64,000 bases of DNA from Gammaproteobacteria bacterium (GTDB taxonomy: Bacteria > Pseudomonadota > Gammaproteobacteria > Steroidobacterales > Steroidobacteraceae): assembly GCA_027459765.1 (NCBI GenBank), contig DAIDHD010000003.1, positions 157,569 through 221,568 on the forward strand, in the 5' to 3' direction. Of this stretch, positions 20,749-29,537 are shown piece after piece (position 1 is the first letter of the stretch; each line of letters opens with the position of its first letter). Below the pieces are notes generated by a model that did no database searches, was not told the DNA's origin, and was given only the letters and a program-made list of their open reading frames with translations. The translations under genes and the position numbers were made by a program.

Positions 20749-22205
20749 GGTTCAATCGAAACCTGCCGGTACTCGCGCCGAGCGCCGCTCCCATGCCGGA
20801 ATCGCTCGCGCCCTCCGGGCCGGCGATCCCGGCGGAGCTCGCCACCCCAGGCTTGTCGTTGCAGCAGGTGCAGGCACTGCTCAAAGCGCACTGGAGGCAG
20901 TCGCTCCTGATCGCCGTCGGCGTATTGATGGCGACCGCGGTCATCGCAAAGTTGACCGCCAAGACTTACACGGCGACCGCGACGCTGATGGTGCGCAACG
21001 ACCAGCGTGACCCCATGGAGGTGGCCGTCGGACAGCAGCAGTCGCTCGGCACCTACATGGCGACGGAAATCCAGCTCATGCAGAGCGCGGAGGTCCTGCT
21101 GCCCGTGGTCCAGAAGCTCCATCTGACGGAGAACAAGGATTACACCGTCGGTTACCGCGGCGAAGGCAGCCTGGCCGAATGGGTCAAGGACGCACTGTAC
21201 AAGGACCTCAGCATCGAACCCGGCCCCGCCGGCAGCCAGCTGTTCTACGTGAGCGCATCGGCGCACTCCGCCTCGCTCGCGGCGGACATCGCCAACACCG
21301 TGGCCAACGTCTACCTGGAACAGGAGAAGGCGCGGGTTTCCGGGCCCGCGAGCGAGCGAGCCAAGCGCTATGCGGAGGAACTCGCGGAACTCAAGGAAAA
21401 GGTGCGCCTCGCACAAGACCAGGTGACGGCGTTTCGGCAGCGCACCGGCGTCACCGACGCCACGGCGCGCAGTAGCACCATCGAGTCCGACCTGCTCGCC
21501 ACCCTGGAGACTCGCCTGCAGGAGGCGCAGAATGCGCGGCGGGCCGCCGAGGTCAAGGCCGCCGGCGATCCGCGCTTCGCGTCCGGACCGACGGTATCGA
21601 CCTCGGTAGACACCCTGAAGACCCAGATCGACACGGAACAGGCTCAGCTCGCCCAGCTGCAGACGACGCTTGGCGCCAGGCATCCGAAGGTCCTGGAGCT
21701 GCAGAATCAGATCGCCGCGAATCAGCGGCTCCTCAACGAGAAGATGCAGCACGTCTCGGCGCAGGCCTCCGCCGAATTGACCGCCGCACGGGAAGTCGAG
21801 GCGAAACTCACGGACGCGGTGGCGCAGCAGCGCGCCAAGGTCCTCTCCATCAGCCGGATGCAGGACGAGGGCACGAAGTACGTGCTCGAGCTCGAATCGG
21901 CGCAGAGCGTCTACAAGCGGGCTCTCGACGGCTACGATCAGATCATGTTCGTCTCGGGCAACCGTTTTTCGAACATCACCCTCGTGAGCAGCGCCGTGCC
22001 GCCGCAGAAGGCGAGCAGGCCGAACAAGATCAAGATGGTCGCGATGGGCGCGTTCGCCGGCATCGGGCTCGGACTGGCGCTGCCGATCGGCATCGAACTC
22101 GTGTTCCGGCGGCGGATCCGCTGCCGTGACGATCTGGAGCGCGAGTTCTCCGTTCCGGTGCTCATGGAATTCGGCGCCCTGACGTCGCTGAAGGCGAAGC
22201 CGTGA
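20745..22205 (+). CDS. Chain-length determinant / GumC-Wzc-like protein (EpsF-like)
   Basis: Wzz-type TM1, long coiled-coil with YAEELAELKEKVRLAQDQVTAFRQRTGV, C-terminal PPQKASRPNKIK then TM; TTG start. Confidence 0.88.
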   Translation: MRFNRNLPVLAPSAAPMPESLAPSGPAIPAELATPGLSLQQVQALLKAHWRQSLLIAVGVLMATAVIAKLTAKTYTATATLMVRNDQRDPMEVAVGQQQSLGTYMATEIQLMQSAEVLLPVVQKLHLTENKDYTVGYRGEGSLAEWVKDALYKDLSIEPGPAGSQLFYVSASAHSASLAADIANTVANVYLEQEKARVSGPASERAKRYAEELAELKEKVRLAQDQVTAFRQRTGVTDATARSSTIESDLLATLETRLQEAQNARRAAEVKAAGDPRFASGPTVSTSVDTLKTQIDTEQAQLAQLQTTLGARHPKVLELQNQIAANQRLLNEKMQHVSAQASAELTAAREVEAKLTDAVAQQRAKVLSISRMQDEGTKYVLELESAQSVYKRALDGYDQIMFVSGNRFSNITLVSSAVPPQKASRPNKIKMVAMGAFAGIGLGLALPIGIELVFRRRIRCRDDLEREFSVPVLMEFGALTSLKAKP

Positions 22206-23131
22206 GCGCCACCATCCCGGAAGGACCTCCCGAGATCGACGACAAGCAATTGCGCGCGGAACTGGTGGACTTCTACCGGCTGGATGCCCGTGCCGTCGAA
22301 CGGATCTTCGAGCTCATGCAGCACAGCGATCTCGGGTTCGGCGATGCGGCGGTGCATCTGCAGCTTCTCTCCCGCAAGGACGTCGAGGAAGCGGCCAAGC
22401 GGGTCGGTGCGAGGACGCAGGCGGCCGCGCCCGGATTGATCGAGAATGCGCTCCGCCGGGTATCGACGGATCGCCGCGTGGTCGTCCGGCACGCCGATCC
22501 CGTGAAACCGGGACCGCCCCTCGGAATCGCGCACGAGCCCGACAGCGCCAGAAGCGAACGTCTGCGTGCGCTGCGTACCGAGCTGCTCCTGCTCAACGAG
22601 GGCGCCCGGGGCGCGAACTGCGTCACGGTAATGAGCGCCGATGCGGGCGTGGGGAAATCGCAGCTCGCCGCCGAGCTCGCGATCGCGTTCGCCCAGCTCG
22701 GTCGACGGACGCTGCTGGTGGATGCGGATCTGCGCAATCCGCAGCAGCATCAGCTCTTCGCCAGTTCTAACGAGCACGGACTGTCGCGCACCATCGCGGA
22801 ATTCGAGAAGCCCCACTATCATCCGGTGACCGGGCTCACCCACATGCATCTGTTGTGCGCCGGCCCGGTGCCGCCGAACCCGCTGGAACTGCTGTCCGAC
22901 GGTCGATTCGAGAAACTCGTGACCGAGTGGCGCAACACCTACGAATTCCTGGTTTTCGACACGCCCGCGGTGGCGTCGTTCGCGGACGGCCTGGCGGTGG
23001 CGACGATCGTCGGGCGCGTGCTCCTGCTCAGTCGCAGCAATCACTCGACCTATCGAACCACGCGTGAGCTCATGCGGCGGCTCGCCGCGACCCAGGCCAG
23101 AGTCCTCGGCGCCGTCCTGAACGAATTCTGA
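22202..23131 (+). CDS. CpsD/CapB-family tyrosine kinase (EpsG-like) with MshEN-like N-terminal region
   Basis: VMSADAGVGKSQLAAELAIAFAQLGRRTLLVDADLRNPQQHQLF; N-term LGFGDAAVHLQLLSRKDVEEAAKR. Confidence 0.85.
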   Translation: MSATIPEGPPEIDDKQLRAELVDFYRLDARAVERIFELMQHSDLGFGDAAVHLQLLSRKDVEEAAKRVGARTQAAAPGLIENALRRVSTDRRVVVRHADPVKPGPPLGIAHEPDSARSERLRALRTELLLLNEGARGANCVTVMSADAGVGKSQLAAELAIAFAQLGRRTLLVDADLRNPQQHQLFASSNEHGLSRTIAEFEKPHYHPVTGLTHMHLLCAGPVPPNPLELLSDGRFEKLVTEWRNTYEFLVFDTPAVASFADGLAVATIVGRVLLLSRSNHSTYRTTRELMRRLAATQARVLGAVLNEF

Positions 23132-23146
23132 GCGTCACCGGCTCTC

Positions 23147-24340
23147 GTGATCCTGCGTCCCCTCATCGAGTTTGCGGCCCTGGCTCTGGCCGTGCCGGCG
23201 GGTTTCTCGTGCGCGTATCTGCTTCTGGCGACGCTGCTGTCGGCGCCGCCGCGTGCGCCCGCCCGAGCATCCGGCAGCCGGCGCTACGACGTAGTCGTAC
23301 CTGCGCACAACGAAGCCGCGGTCATCGCGAGGACCGTGCGCAGCCTGCGGGCGATCGCGTGGCCGAAGGACCGATACCGCATCATCGTGGTGGCCGACAA
23401 TTGCGTTGATGCGACCGCACGCATCGCCCGCGACGAGGGCGCGCTGGTGCTCGAGCGTCATGACACGGCAAAGCGTGGCAAGGGCCATGCGCTCGCCTTC
23501 GCGTTCGAGCGGAGCAGCGGGGATGGCTGGGCGGACGCGGTCGTGGTGGTGGACGCCGACTCGGAAGTTTCGGCCAATTTCCTCGAGGCGATCGACGGCC
23601 GACTGGGGCACGGAGCGTGCGCCGTGCAGGTTCATTACGGCGTCCTGAACCCGCACGACTCCTGGAGAACCCGGCTCATAGCGATCGCCAAGGGGGCGTT
23701 CCACGTCGTTCGGTCGCGCGCCCGCGAGCGCCTGGGTTTATCTTGCGGCATCCGCGGCAACGGATGGTGCGTGACCCACGGGCTCCTGAGGCAGGTTCCG
23801 TACCGGGCGTTCTCGATGACCGAGGACATCGAATACGGCATCGATCTCGGTCTGGCCGGGGTGCGGGTGCACTATGCGGACGAGGCCCATTGCGACGGGG
23901 AAATGGTGTCGAACGCCAAGGCCGCCCAGAGCCAACGGCGTCGCTGGGAAGGCGGTCGATTGCAGCTCATCCGATCGCGCACTTGGCCGCTGTTGCGCAA
24001 TGCGGTCACGCGTCGCGATCCGATCACCCTGGACTTGGCATTCGATCTGATGGTTTTGCCGCTGTCCTACGTGACGTTGAACGTACTGGCGCTGACCTTC
24101 GTCGCAGGCATCCTCCGGAGCCTGGAGGGGTCTGCCGGCACGGTCTATGTCCCGGTGGCGGCCGCCTGCGGAGCCTCGATCGCGTTGTACGTTCTGCGCG
24201 GGTGGCAGCTGAGCGGAACCGGCGTCCGCGGTTTGCGCGATCTCGCCTGCGCTCCGTTCTTTCTCGCCTGGAAGGTTGCCTCGATGGTGACCCGTCCGAG
24301 ATCCGCCGGATGGGTCAAGACGGATCGCGAACGGCATTGA
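23147..24340 (+). CDS. Glycosyltransferase family 2
   Basis: YDVVVPAHNEAAVIARTVRSL...VVVDADSEVS...SMTEDIEYGIDLGLAGVRVHYADEA...QRRRWEGGR. Confidence 0.9.
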   Translation: MILRPLIEFAALALAVPAGFSCAYLLLATLLSAPPRAPARASGSRRYDVVVPAHNEAAVIARTVRSLRAIAWPKDRYRIIVVADNCVDATARIARDEGALVLERHDTAKRGKGHALAFAFERSSGDGWADAVVVVDADSEVSANFLEAIDGRLGHGACAVQVHYGVLNPHDSWRTRLIAIAKGAFHVVRSRARERLGLSCGIRGNGWCVTHGLLRQVPYRAFSMTEDIEYGIDLGLAGVRVHYADEAHCDGEMVSNAKAAQSQRRRWEGGRLQLIRSRTWPLLRNAVTRRDPITLDLAFDLMVLPLSYVTLNVLALTFVAGILRSLEGSAGTVYVPVAAACGASIALYVLRGWQLSGTGVRGLRDLACAPFFLAWKVASMVTRPRSAGWVKTDRERH

Positions 24341-24364
24341 TCCCCGTGAACGCAACCGGACACC

Positions 24365-25660
24365 ATGGCTCTCGGGCGCGGTAGGGCGCTCATCCGGCTG
24401 CTCGCGAGCGCTGTGGTCATGCAGGCGCTCGTGTCGGGCGCCAACCTGCTGGTCGGCCTGATCCTGATCCGTCGCACCAGCGACCTGCACTATGGCCTCT
24501 ACGTCCTCGTCTTCAATGCGTTCTCCCTGGCGAGCATGCTGCAAGCGACGTTCATCCAGCCGCAGCTCGTCGTGCGGATGACGCGCGGGGACGCGGCCGA
24601 TCGAGCGGATCTGATCGGAGGAGTCTATCGGGACCAACGTCGTCTCTGGCCGCTCCTTTCGGGCGTGGCGTTGACGGTGTCGTTCCTTCTGTGGAGTTTC
24701 GGCCTCGTGAGCCCCGTCGCAGCGACGGTGCTCGCCGCCGCCGGTATTGCGATCCCTTTCACGCTGTACCGCGAGTTCTTCCGCATGGTCCTGCTCGGGC
24801 TGCGCCAACCCGTCGCCGTGCTCAAGGCCGATTGCGTCTACGCGATCTGTCTGCTCGGCGGCGCGTATCTTGCCACCCGCACCACCGCACCGGCGCCGGT
24901 CGCCGTGGCGGGAATGGGCGCGGCCGCGCTGTGCGGCGGGGTGCTCGGGGCCCGCGCGTTGTGGCGCCGCGAACCGTGGAATGTGGCCGCAGCCCCGGGG
25001 ATCCTTCGTACCTTCGCGCCGCTCGGCACCTGGGCAGCCGCGGGAGCCGGCGTCCATTGGATGTTCAGTCAGGGCTACAACTATCTCGTCGCGGGAATGC
25101 TGAGCGTTCCGGCCGTGGCCGCCATCGCGGCGACCCGCCTGACGATCATGCCCATCACCCTGGTATCGGCGGGACTCGGCACCATGATGTTACCGACCAC
25201 GGCGGCCTGGATGCACTCCCACAGCGCGCACCGGGTGCTGCGACGGATGTTGCTGGCGGCCGCGGCGCTGCTCCTGGCCGCCTCGGCCTACCTCGTGTGC
25301 GTGTGGCTGCTGCGAGACTGGATATTCGTCAAGGTCCTGAGGAAGGACTTCGCCCAGCGAGACACCCTGCTCGGCCTGTGGTTCGCCGTCGCACTGGTCA
25401 CGGTCCTGCGGGATCAACTGCAGTACCTGCTGACGGTGCGGGGCAGATTCCGCCTCATGAGCACGATCACGCTGGTCTGCGCGGTCTCGTCCATGGCGGT
25501 GAGCTACTTCGGAATTCTGCGTCTCGGTATCTTCGGCGCGCTCGCAGGCATCCTGGTGGGCGAGACCCTGAATGCGCTCGGTCTGATCGCACTGTCGATC
25601 CGGGAGGCCGGGCGAGCGGAGAATCCACACGGCCCCTCGGATGCGGCTCGGGTACCCTAA
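24365..25660 (+). CDS. Polysaccharide flippase (Wzx/MATE-like), multi-TM
   Basis: Hydrophobic multi-TM ORF with oligosaccharide-flippase character (ALVSGANLLVGLILIRRTSDLHYGLYVLVFN). Confidence 0.75.
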   Translation: MALGRGRALIRLLASAVVMQALVSGANLLVGLILIRRTSDLHYGLYVLVFNAFSLASMLQATFIQPQLVVRMTRGDAADRADLIGGVYRDQRRLWPLLSGVALTVSFLLWSFGLVSPVAATVLAAAGIAIPFTLYREFFRMVLLGLRQPVAVLKADCVYAICLLGGAYLATRTTAPAPVAVAGMGAAALCGGVLGARALWRREPWNVAAAPGILRTFAPLGTWAAAGAGVHWMFSQGYNYLVAGMLSVPAVAAIAATRLTIMPITLVSAGLGTMMLPTTAAWMHSHSAHRVLRRMLLAAAALLLAASAYLVCVWLLRDWIFVKVLRKDFAQRDTLLGLWFAVALVTVLRDQLQYLLTVRGRFRLMSTITLVCAVSSMAVSYFGILRLGIFGALAGILVGETLNALGLIALSIREAGRAENPHGPSDAARVP

Positions 25661-27030
25661 CCGAGGAAACCGAGGTTCGTGACCGGGAAGTTCGCGAGAT
25701 TCGGAAACACCGTGCCGAGATCGGCACTCCCGACCCCGAACCAGGCCGCCAAGGTCGCGGCGTACTGATCCGCCGAGGTCGTCGGCAACAACCGCCCCTG
25801 ACCCATGTCATTGGCACCGCCCAGCGTCAGATCCGGCATCGTCCCGTAATAGCCGCCGACGACCGCGCCTCCCAAGACGAGATGGTGGTTGCCCCATCCG
25901 TGATCCGCGCCGTTTCCGTTCGAGGTCAACGTGCGGCCGAAATCCGACATGGTGAACAGCGTGACGTTGTTCTGCATGCCGATCTCTCCCATGGCATTCC
26001 AGAAGGCGTTCACGTACTGGCTGACGTAGCCGAGCAGCGTGCTCTGCGTGGCGAGCTGCCCGCTGTGCGTATCGAATCCGCCGATCTGGACGAAGAACAG
26101 CTGGCGGGTGTCACCGATCTGCGATTGCGCCTTGATGACGCGCGCCACTTCGTGCAATTGCTGACTCAAGCCCCAGTCGTTGGACTGCGCGGCAGGAAAC
26201 ACGGTCGTCAGATCGCCCACCGCACTCAGCGCATTGTTCACCAGCGTCACTTTGGACGCCGCGTTCTGGAAGATCGAGGAGGCGGTGCTGACCAGCAGGT
26301 TCGGATCGCTCGCAGCCTGCGTGAGCAACGCTTGCGTCGCCTGTTGCCGCAGCCCGTTGCGATAAAAGGAATTCCCGGCCGCATTGAGCGACGGGGCGCC
26401 CGACGTGCCCAGCGTGTACGGATTGGTCAATTGCCCTTGTTGCCAGGTGCTCGCGCCACCCACGGCGATGTTGAACGACAGGTTCGCGGCCATTCCCTTC
26501 GAGACGAACAGATCCGCGACCCTGCCACCCCAGCCGTACTGTTGCAGGGATTGGGGATACGCGGTTTGCCATTCCGTCGACTGGTTGTAATGCGAAAACA
26601 ACTGGGGCGGTAGCGGGATCGAACCCGCCTTGGCCTGGGCGAGCGTCGTGGGCTGTACCAGGGGCCCGACGTTCGCGACCACCGCCGCTTTGCCGGAATT
26701 GAAGAGGGCCCGGAGCTCCGGGCAGCTCGGATGAATCCCGTAGGTGACGCCATTGCCGGCCGTGCCGTTGAGCGGCAGCACGCTCGAGGACGACAGCGCG
26801 AGGTCGCCCCGCCCGGCGGCATACGTGGAGTAGGCCGAACCGGTCAGCGGAACGATGAGATTGTGTCCGTCGTTGCCGCCGTTCAGCATCAAACACACCA
26901 GCGCACGGTATCCCGACGGCCCCGTCGCCGACCGGGATTCTCGAGTGCCCGCCAGCGTGAAGACACTCGAGGTCGCGAGCGCGCCGGCGCTCATCTGCAG
27001 GAAATCTCGTCGGGACAGATCTTTTCTCAT
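25657..27030 (-). CDS. DUF1501 family secreted protein with Tat signal
   Basis: SRRDFLQMSAGALATSSVFTLAG; LVCLMLNGGNDGHNLIVPL; FTMSDFGRTLTSNGNGADHGWGNHH. Confidence 0.93.
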   Translation of the reverse strand: MRKDLSRRDFLQMSAGALATSSVFTLAGTRESRSATGPSGYRALVCLMLNGGNDGHNLIVPLTGSAYSTYAAGRGDLALSSSSVLPLNGTAGNGVTYGIHPSCPELRALFNSGKAAVVANVGPLVQPTTLAQAKAGSIPLPPQLFSHYNQSTEWQTAYPQSLQQYGWGGRVADLFVSKGMAANLSFNIAVGGASTWQQGQLTNPYTLGTSGAPSLNAAGNSFYRNGLRQQATQALLTQAASDPNLLVSTASSIFQNAASKVTLVNNALSAVGDLTTVFPAAQSNDWGLSQQLHEVARVIKAQSQIGDTRQLFFVQIGGFDTHSGQLATQSTLLGYVSQYVNAFWNAMGEIGMQNNVTLFTMSDFGRTLTSNGNGADHGWGNHHLVLGGAVVGGYYGTMPDLTLGGANDMGQGRLLPTTSADQYAATLAAWFGVGSADLGTVFPNLANFPVTNLGFLG

Positions 27031-27040
27031 GATTCCGCTC

Positions 27041-29239
27041 TCAGCGCTGCACGGAGTATTGGGGTGAGGTGACGATCAACGAAGCGGCCTCGATCACCCG
27101 GTTCGCCGGCGAGGTCGCCGGAATGGAGGACACGTAATTCACCAGCGTATTGGTCATATCGGAGGACATCTGTCCGGGCATGAACACCAGGGCGAGTTGC
27201 GCGACCAGATTGGCCGGGTTGGAGGCCAACGCTTCCCATGCGGCCGTGTGAAGCACCATGTCGCCCGGTCCGGGCTGTCCTTGTCCGCCGACCGAGTCCA
27301 CGCCGATCTCGGCGACACCCGCTGCGCTCTGAAACTTGTAGGCGGCGTACTGCAGGTCGTTCGCCGTCAGCACGATGGTGTACTCGTTGGTGATCTGAAA
27401 CTCCGGCGTCATCAGATTCGCGGCGGCCAGCGGCCCGGCGCGCTCGTACGTCGGCGTGAAGAAATTGAACACGGTGGGACTCTGGAGCACGTCCTCACCG
27501 AAATCGCTCGCGGCGTTGCCGGTGATCTGGTCGTTCACCAGGCCATTGCTCTGGGAGGCGGAAAAGGCCCGCCACAATGCCGTGAGTCGCAGGGCCGGTT
27601 CGCGCAGCTTTCCCGCTCCCGGCGCCGTGCCGAGGGTGGTCGCCTCGGGATCCGTCAGAATCGCCTTCGCCACCGCGAGCAGGTTGCCGCGAACCCCGGT
27701 GCCGTCGTTCGCGAACACCGCCGACACGCGCGCGACGTATGCGGGCGATGGATTGCTGGTCACCAGCCGCTGGATCAGCTGCCTGACTATGAACGGCCCG
27801 GTATTCGGATGATTGAAGAGGGTGTCGAGCGCCACCTGCATGTCGGACACGCAGGTACCGCCGGCGGGAATCACTACGCCGCCGATGATGGTCTTGGCAG
27901 CGGTGTCGTGGTGCGCCGCATAGCAGGCCATCGGGTGCAGGTAATCGGGCTGATCATTCTGCCAGGCCTGGCTCGCCGATTGACTGCCGAGCGCCGAACC
28001 CCATCCCGTAAATACGTGCGCGAGGCTGGTGACTTCCGCTTGTGAGTAGGTGGGAATCGGGTTGCCGTTCGCATCGAGCTTTTGCGTGCCATCGGCATTG
28101 AGCTGCCACAGGCCGACGGTGAACAGCTGCATGACCTCGCGGGCATAGTTCTCGTCCGGTTGGACCCCACTAGTGGGATTCGGCACGTCGTTCTTGTAGA
28201 AGGTCAGGTACTCGCCCATCTCGGGCGAGGTGGAGACAGCGGTCAGCAGCGTACGGAAGTTACCGAGCGCATTCGCGGCGATCTGATCGTAGTAATACGC
28301 CAGACCCTGTCCCTGGGTGTACAGGAAATTGTTGACCGATGAGGTCACGAAGATCTCCGAGAGCGCGAAGGCCATGCGCTGTCGCAACTGATCCCCGCCG
28401 TTGACGGCGTTGTACCACCACGAGGGCGTCTCGCTCGCATTCCAGGCAGGGATCTGCGGCAGCTGCAGACTGACCGGCGCTGCGGCTTGAGCCGCGAACC
28501 AAGCATCGAAGGACTCCCCGGCGGCTGTGTTCAGATCGTTGAGCGAGGCGCCCATGGTGCCCTGCATCAGCAGGCGTGCCGCCGCCGCCTGGCCCATGGG
28601 CTGGGTCGCACCCGCCCCGGCGATGGACACGGTGGCCGAAGAAGGCGTGCCGAGGGCGCCCGTGGACGGATTCGACAGAGTGACCGCGAACGACTTGAAT
28701 CCGGAGAAGCCGGACTCGCTGATCAGGGATACGGCGAAAGACTTGGCCGCGCCATCGCCGGCCGCCCAGGTGAGCATGCCGCTGGCCTTGGCATAGTCGG
28801 TACCGGCGACCGCCGTGCCGTCGGAGGTCGCATAGTTCACGCTCAGCGCCGCGCTGGTGTCACCGGATCGCTGGACGGTCACTACAACGGAACCCGCTGT
28901 TTGCGCGACGGTGTAGCTCGTCGCCGCGAAGTCGACGCTTGCCGCCGACGTGCTCGAGCCACCGCTGCTGCTGGAACCCCCGCTGCTGGAAGAACCGCCG
29001 CTGCTGGAACCGCCGCCGCTGGAACCGCCGCCCGTGGAGCCCGTCGAGCCGGTCCCTCCGCTCGAGCCACCGCCACTCGGAGTGCTCGACGACGAACCCG
29101 ATGAACCGGCCGGATTGGTCCCGGACGCCGCGGTCGCGCTCGCGGTACCCGCTGCGCTCGTAACGATGGCGTCGGATCCCGTGCCGCACCCGGCCAATGC
29201 GGCAGCAACGATTGCCGTGATGATCGATGCAGTTTTCAC
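27041..29239 (-). CDS. DUF1800 family protein with Calx-beta-like domain and Ser/Gly linker, lipoprotein
   Basis: LAGCGTGSD lipobox; AARLLMQGTMGASLNDL...NYAREVMQLFTVGLWQLN...LREPALRLTALWRAF. Confidence 0.9.
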   Translation of the reverse strand: MKTASIITAIVAAALAGCGTGSDAIVTSAAGTASATAASGTNPAGSSGSSSSTPSGGGSSGGTGSTGSTGGGSSGGGSSSGGSSSSGGSSSSGGSSTSAASVDFAATSYTVAQTAGSVVVTVQRSGDTSAALSVNYATSDGTAVAGTDYAKASGMLTWAAGDGAAKSFAVSLISESGFSGFKSFAVTLSNPSTGALGTPSSATVSIAGAGATQPMGQAAAARLLMQGTMGASLNDLNTAAGESFDAWFAAQAAAPVSLQLPQIPAWNASETPSWWYNAVNGGDQLRQRMAFALSEIFVTSSVNNFLYTQGQGLAYYYDQIAANALGNFRTLLTAVSTSPEMGEYLTFYKNDVPNPTSGVQPDENYAREVMQLFTVGLWQLNADGTQKLDANGNPIPTYSQAEVTSLAHVFTGWGSALGSQSASQAWQNDQPDYLHPMACYAAHHDTAAKTIIGGVVIPAGGTCVSDMQVALDTLFNHPNTGPFIVRQLIQRLVTSNPSPAYVARVSAVFANDGTGVRGNLLAVAKAILTDPEATTLGTAPGAGKLREPALRLTALWRAFSASQSNGLVNDQITGNAASDFGEDVLQSPTVFNFFTPTYERAGPLAAANLMTPEFQITNEYTIVLTANDLQYAAYKFQSAAGVAEIGVDSVGGQGQPGPGDMVLHTAAWEALASNPANLVAQLALVFMPGQMSSDMTNTLVNYVSSIPATSPANRVIEAASLIVTSPQYSVQR
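28940..29100 (-). repeat. Low-complexity Ser/Gly-encoding imperfect tandem repeat
   Basis: Encodes STPSGGGSSGGTGSTGSTGGGSSGGGSSSGGSSSSGGSSSSGGSS. Confidence 0.85.
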
Positions 29240-29537
29240 TACGAGCTCCAGGATGGAATGTCGCTGATCGCGTTGTTCGCCGGAGTCACCCGGCTGGCCA
29301 GTCGCGGCTCGACATAAGGCATTTGCGACTGTGACGCAGTAATAGGTGCCGGGCGCGCGGCCCGCAACATGTCGCCTATTGGCGACCCAAACGGGGCTTG
29401 AAAATTAGGGGAATTGCCGATCGCCGAGCTGCATCCACGCGAGGCCGTCGATGGGGTTCGCAAGGAACTGCATCACGGATCGCACGGTGGCGATCGTGCG
29501 CTCCCACGCACTTTCCTGGGTGGGTACGATCGCGACG

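Noticed and set aside
24691-26613. 640-aa plus ORF spanning flippase and DUF1501
   Set aside because: Out of frame with the flippase and antisense to DUF1501; no domain content.
29330-29370. Possible sigma54 promoter (CGGCACCTATTACTGC on the minus strand)
   Set aside because: GG-GC spacing is one base off the -24/-12 consensus and TTGC is not matched.
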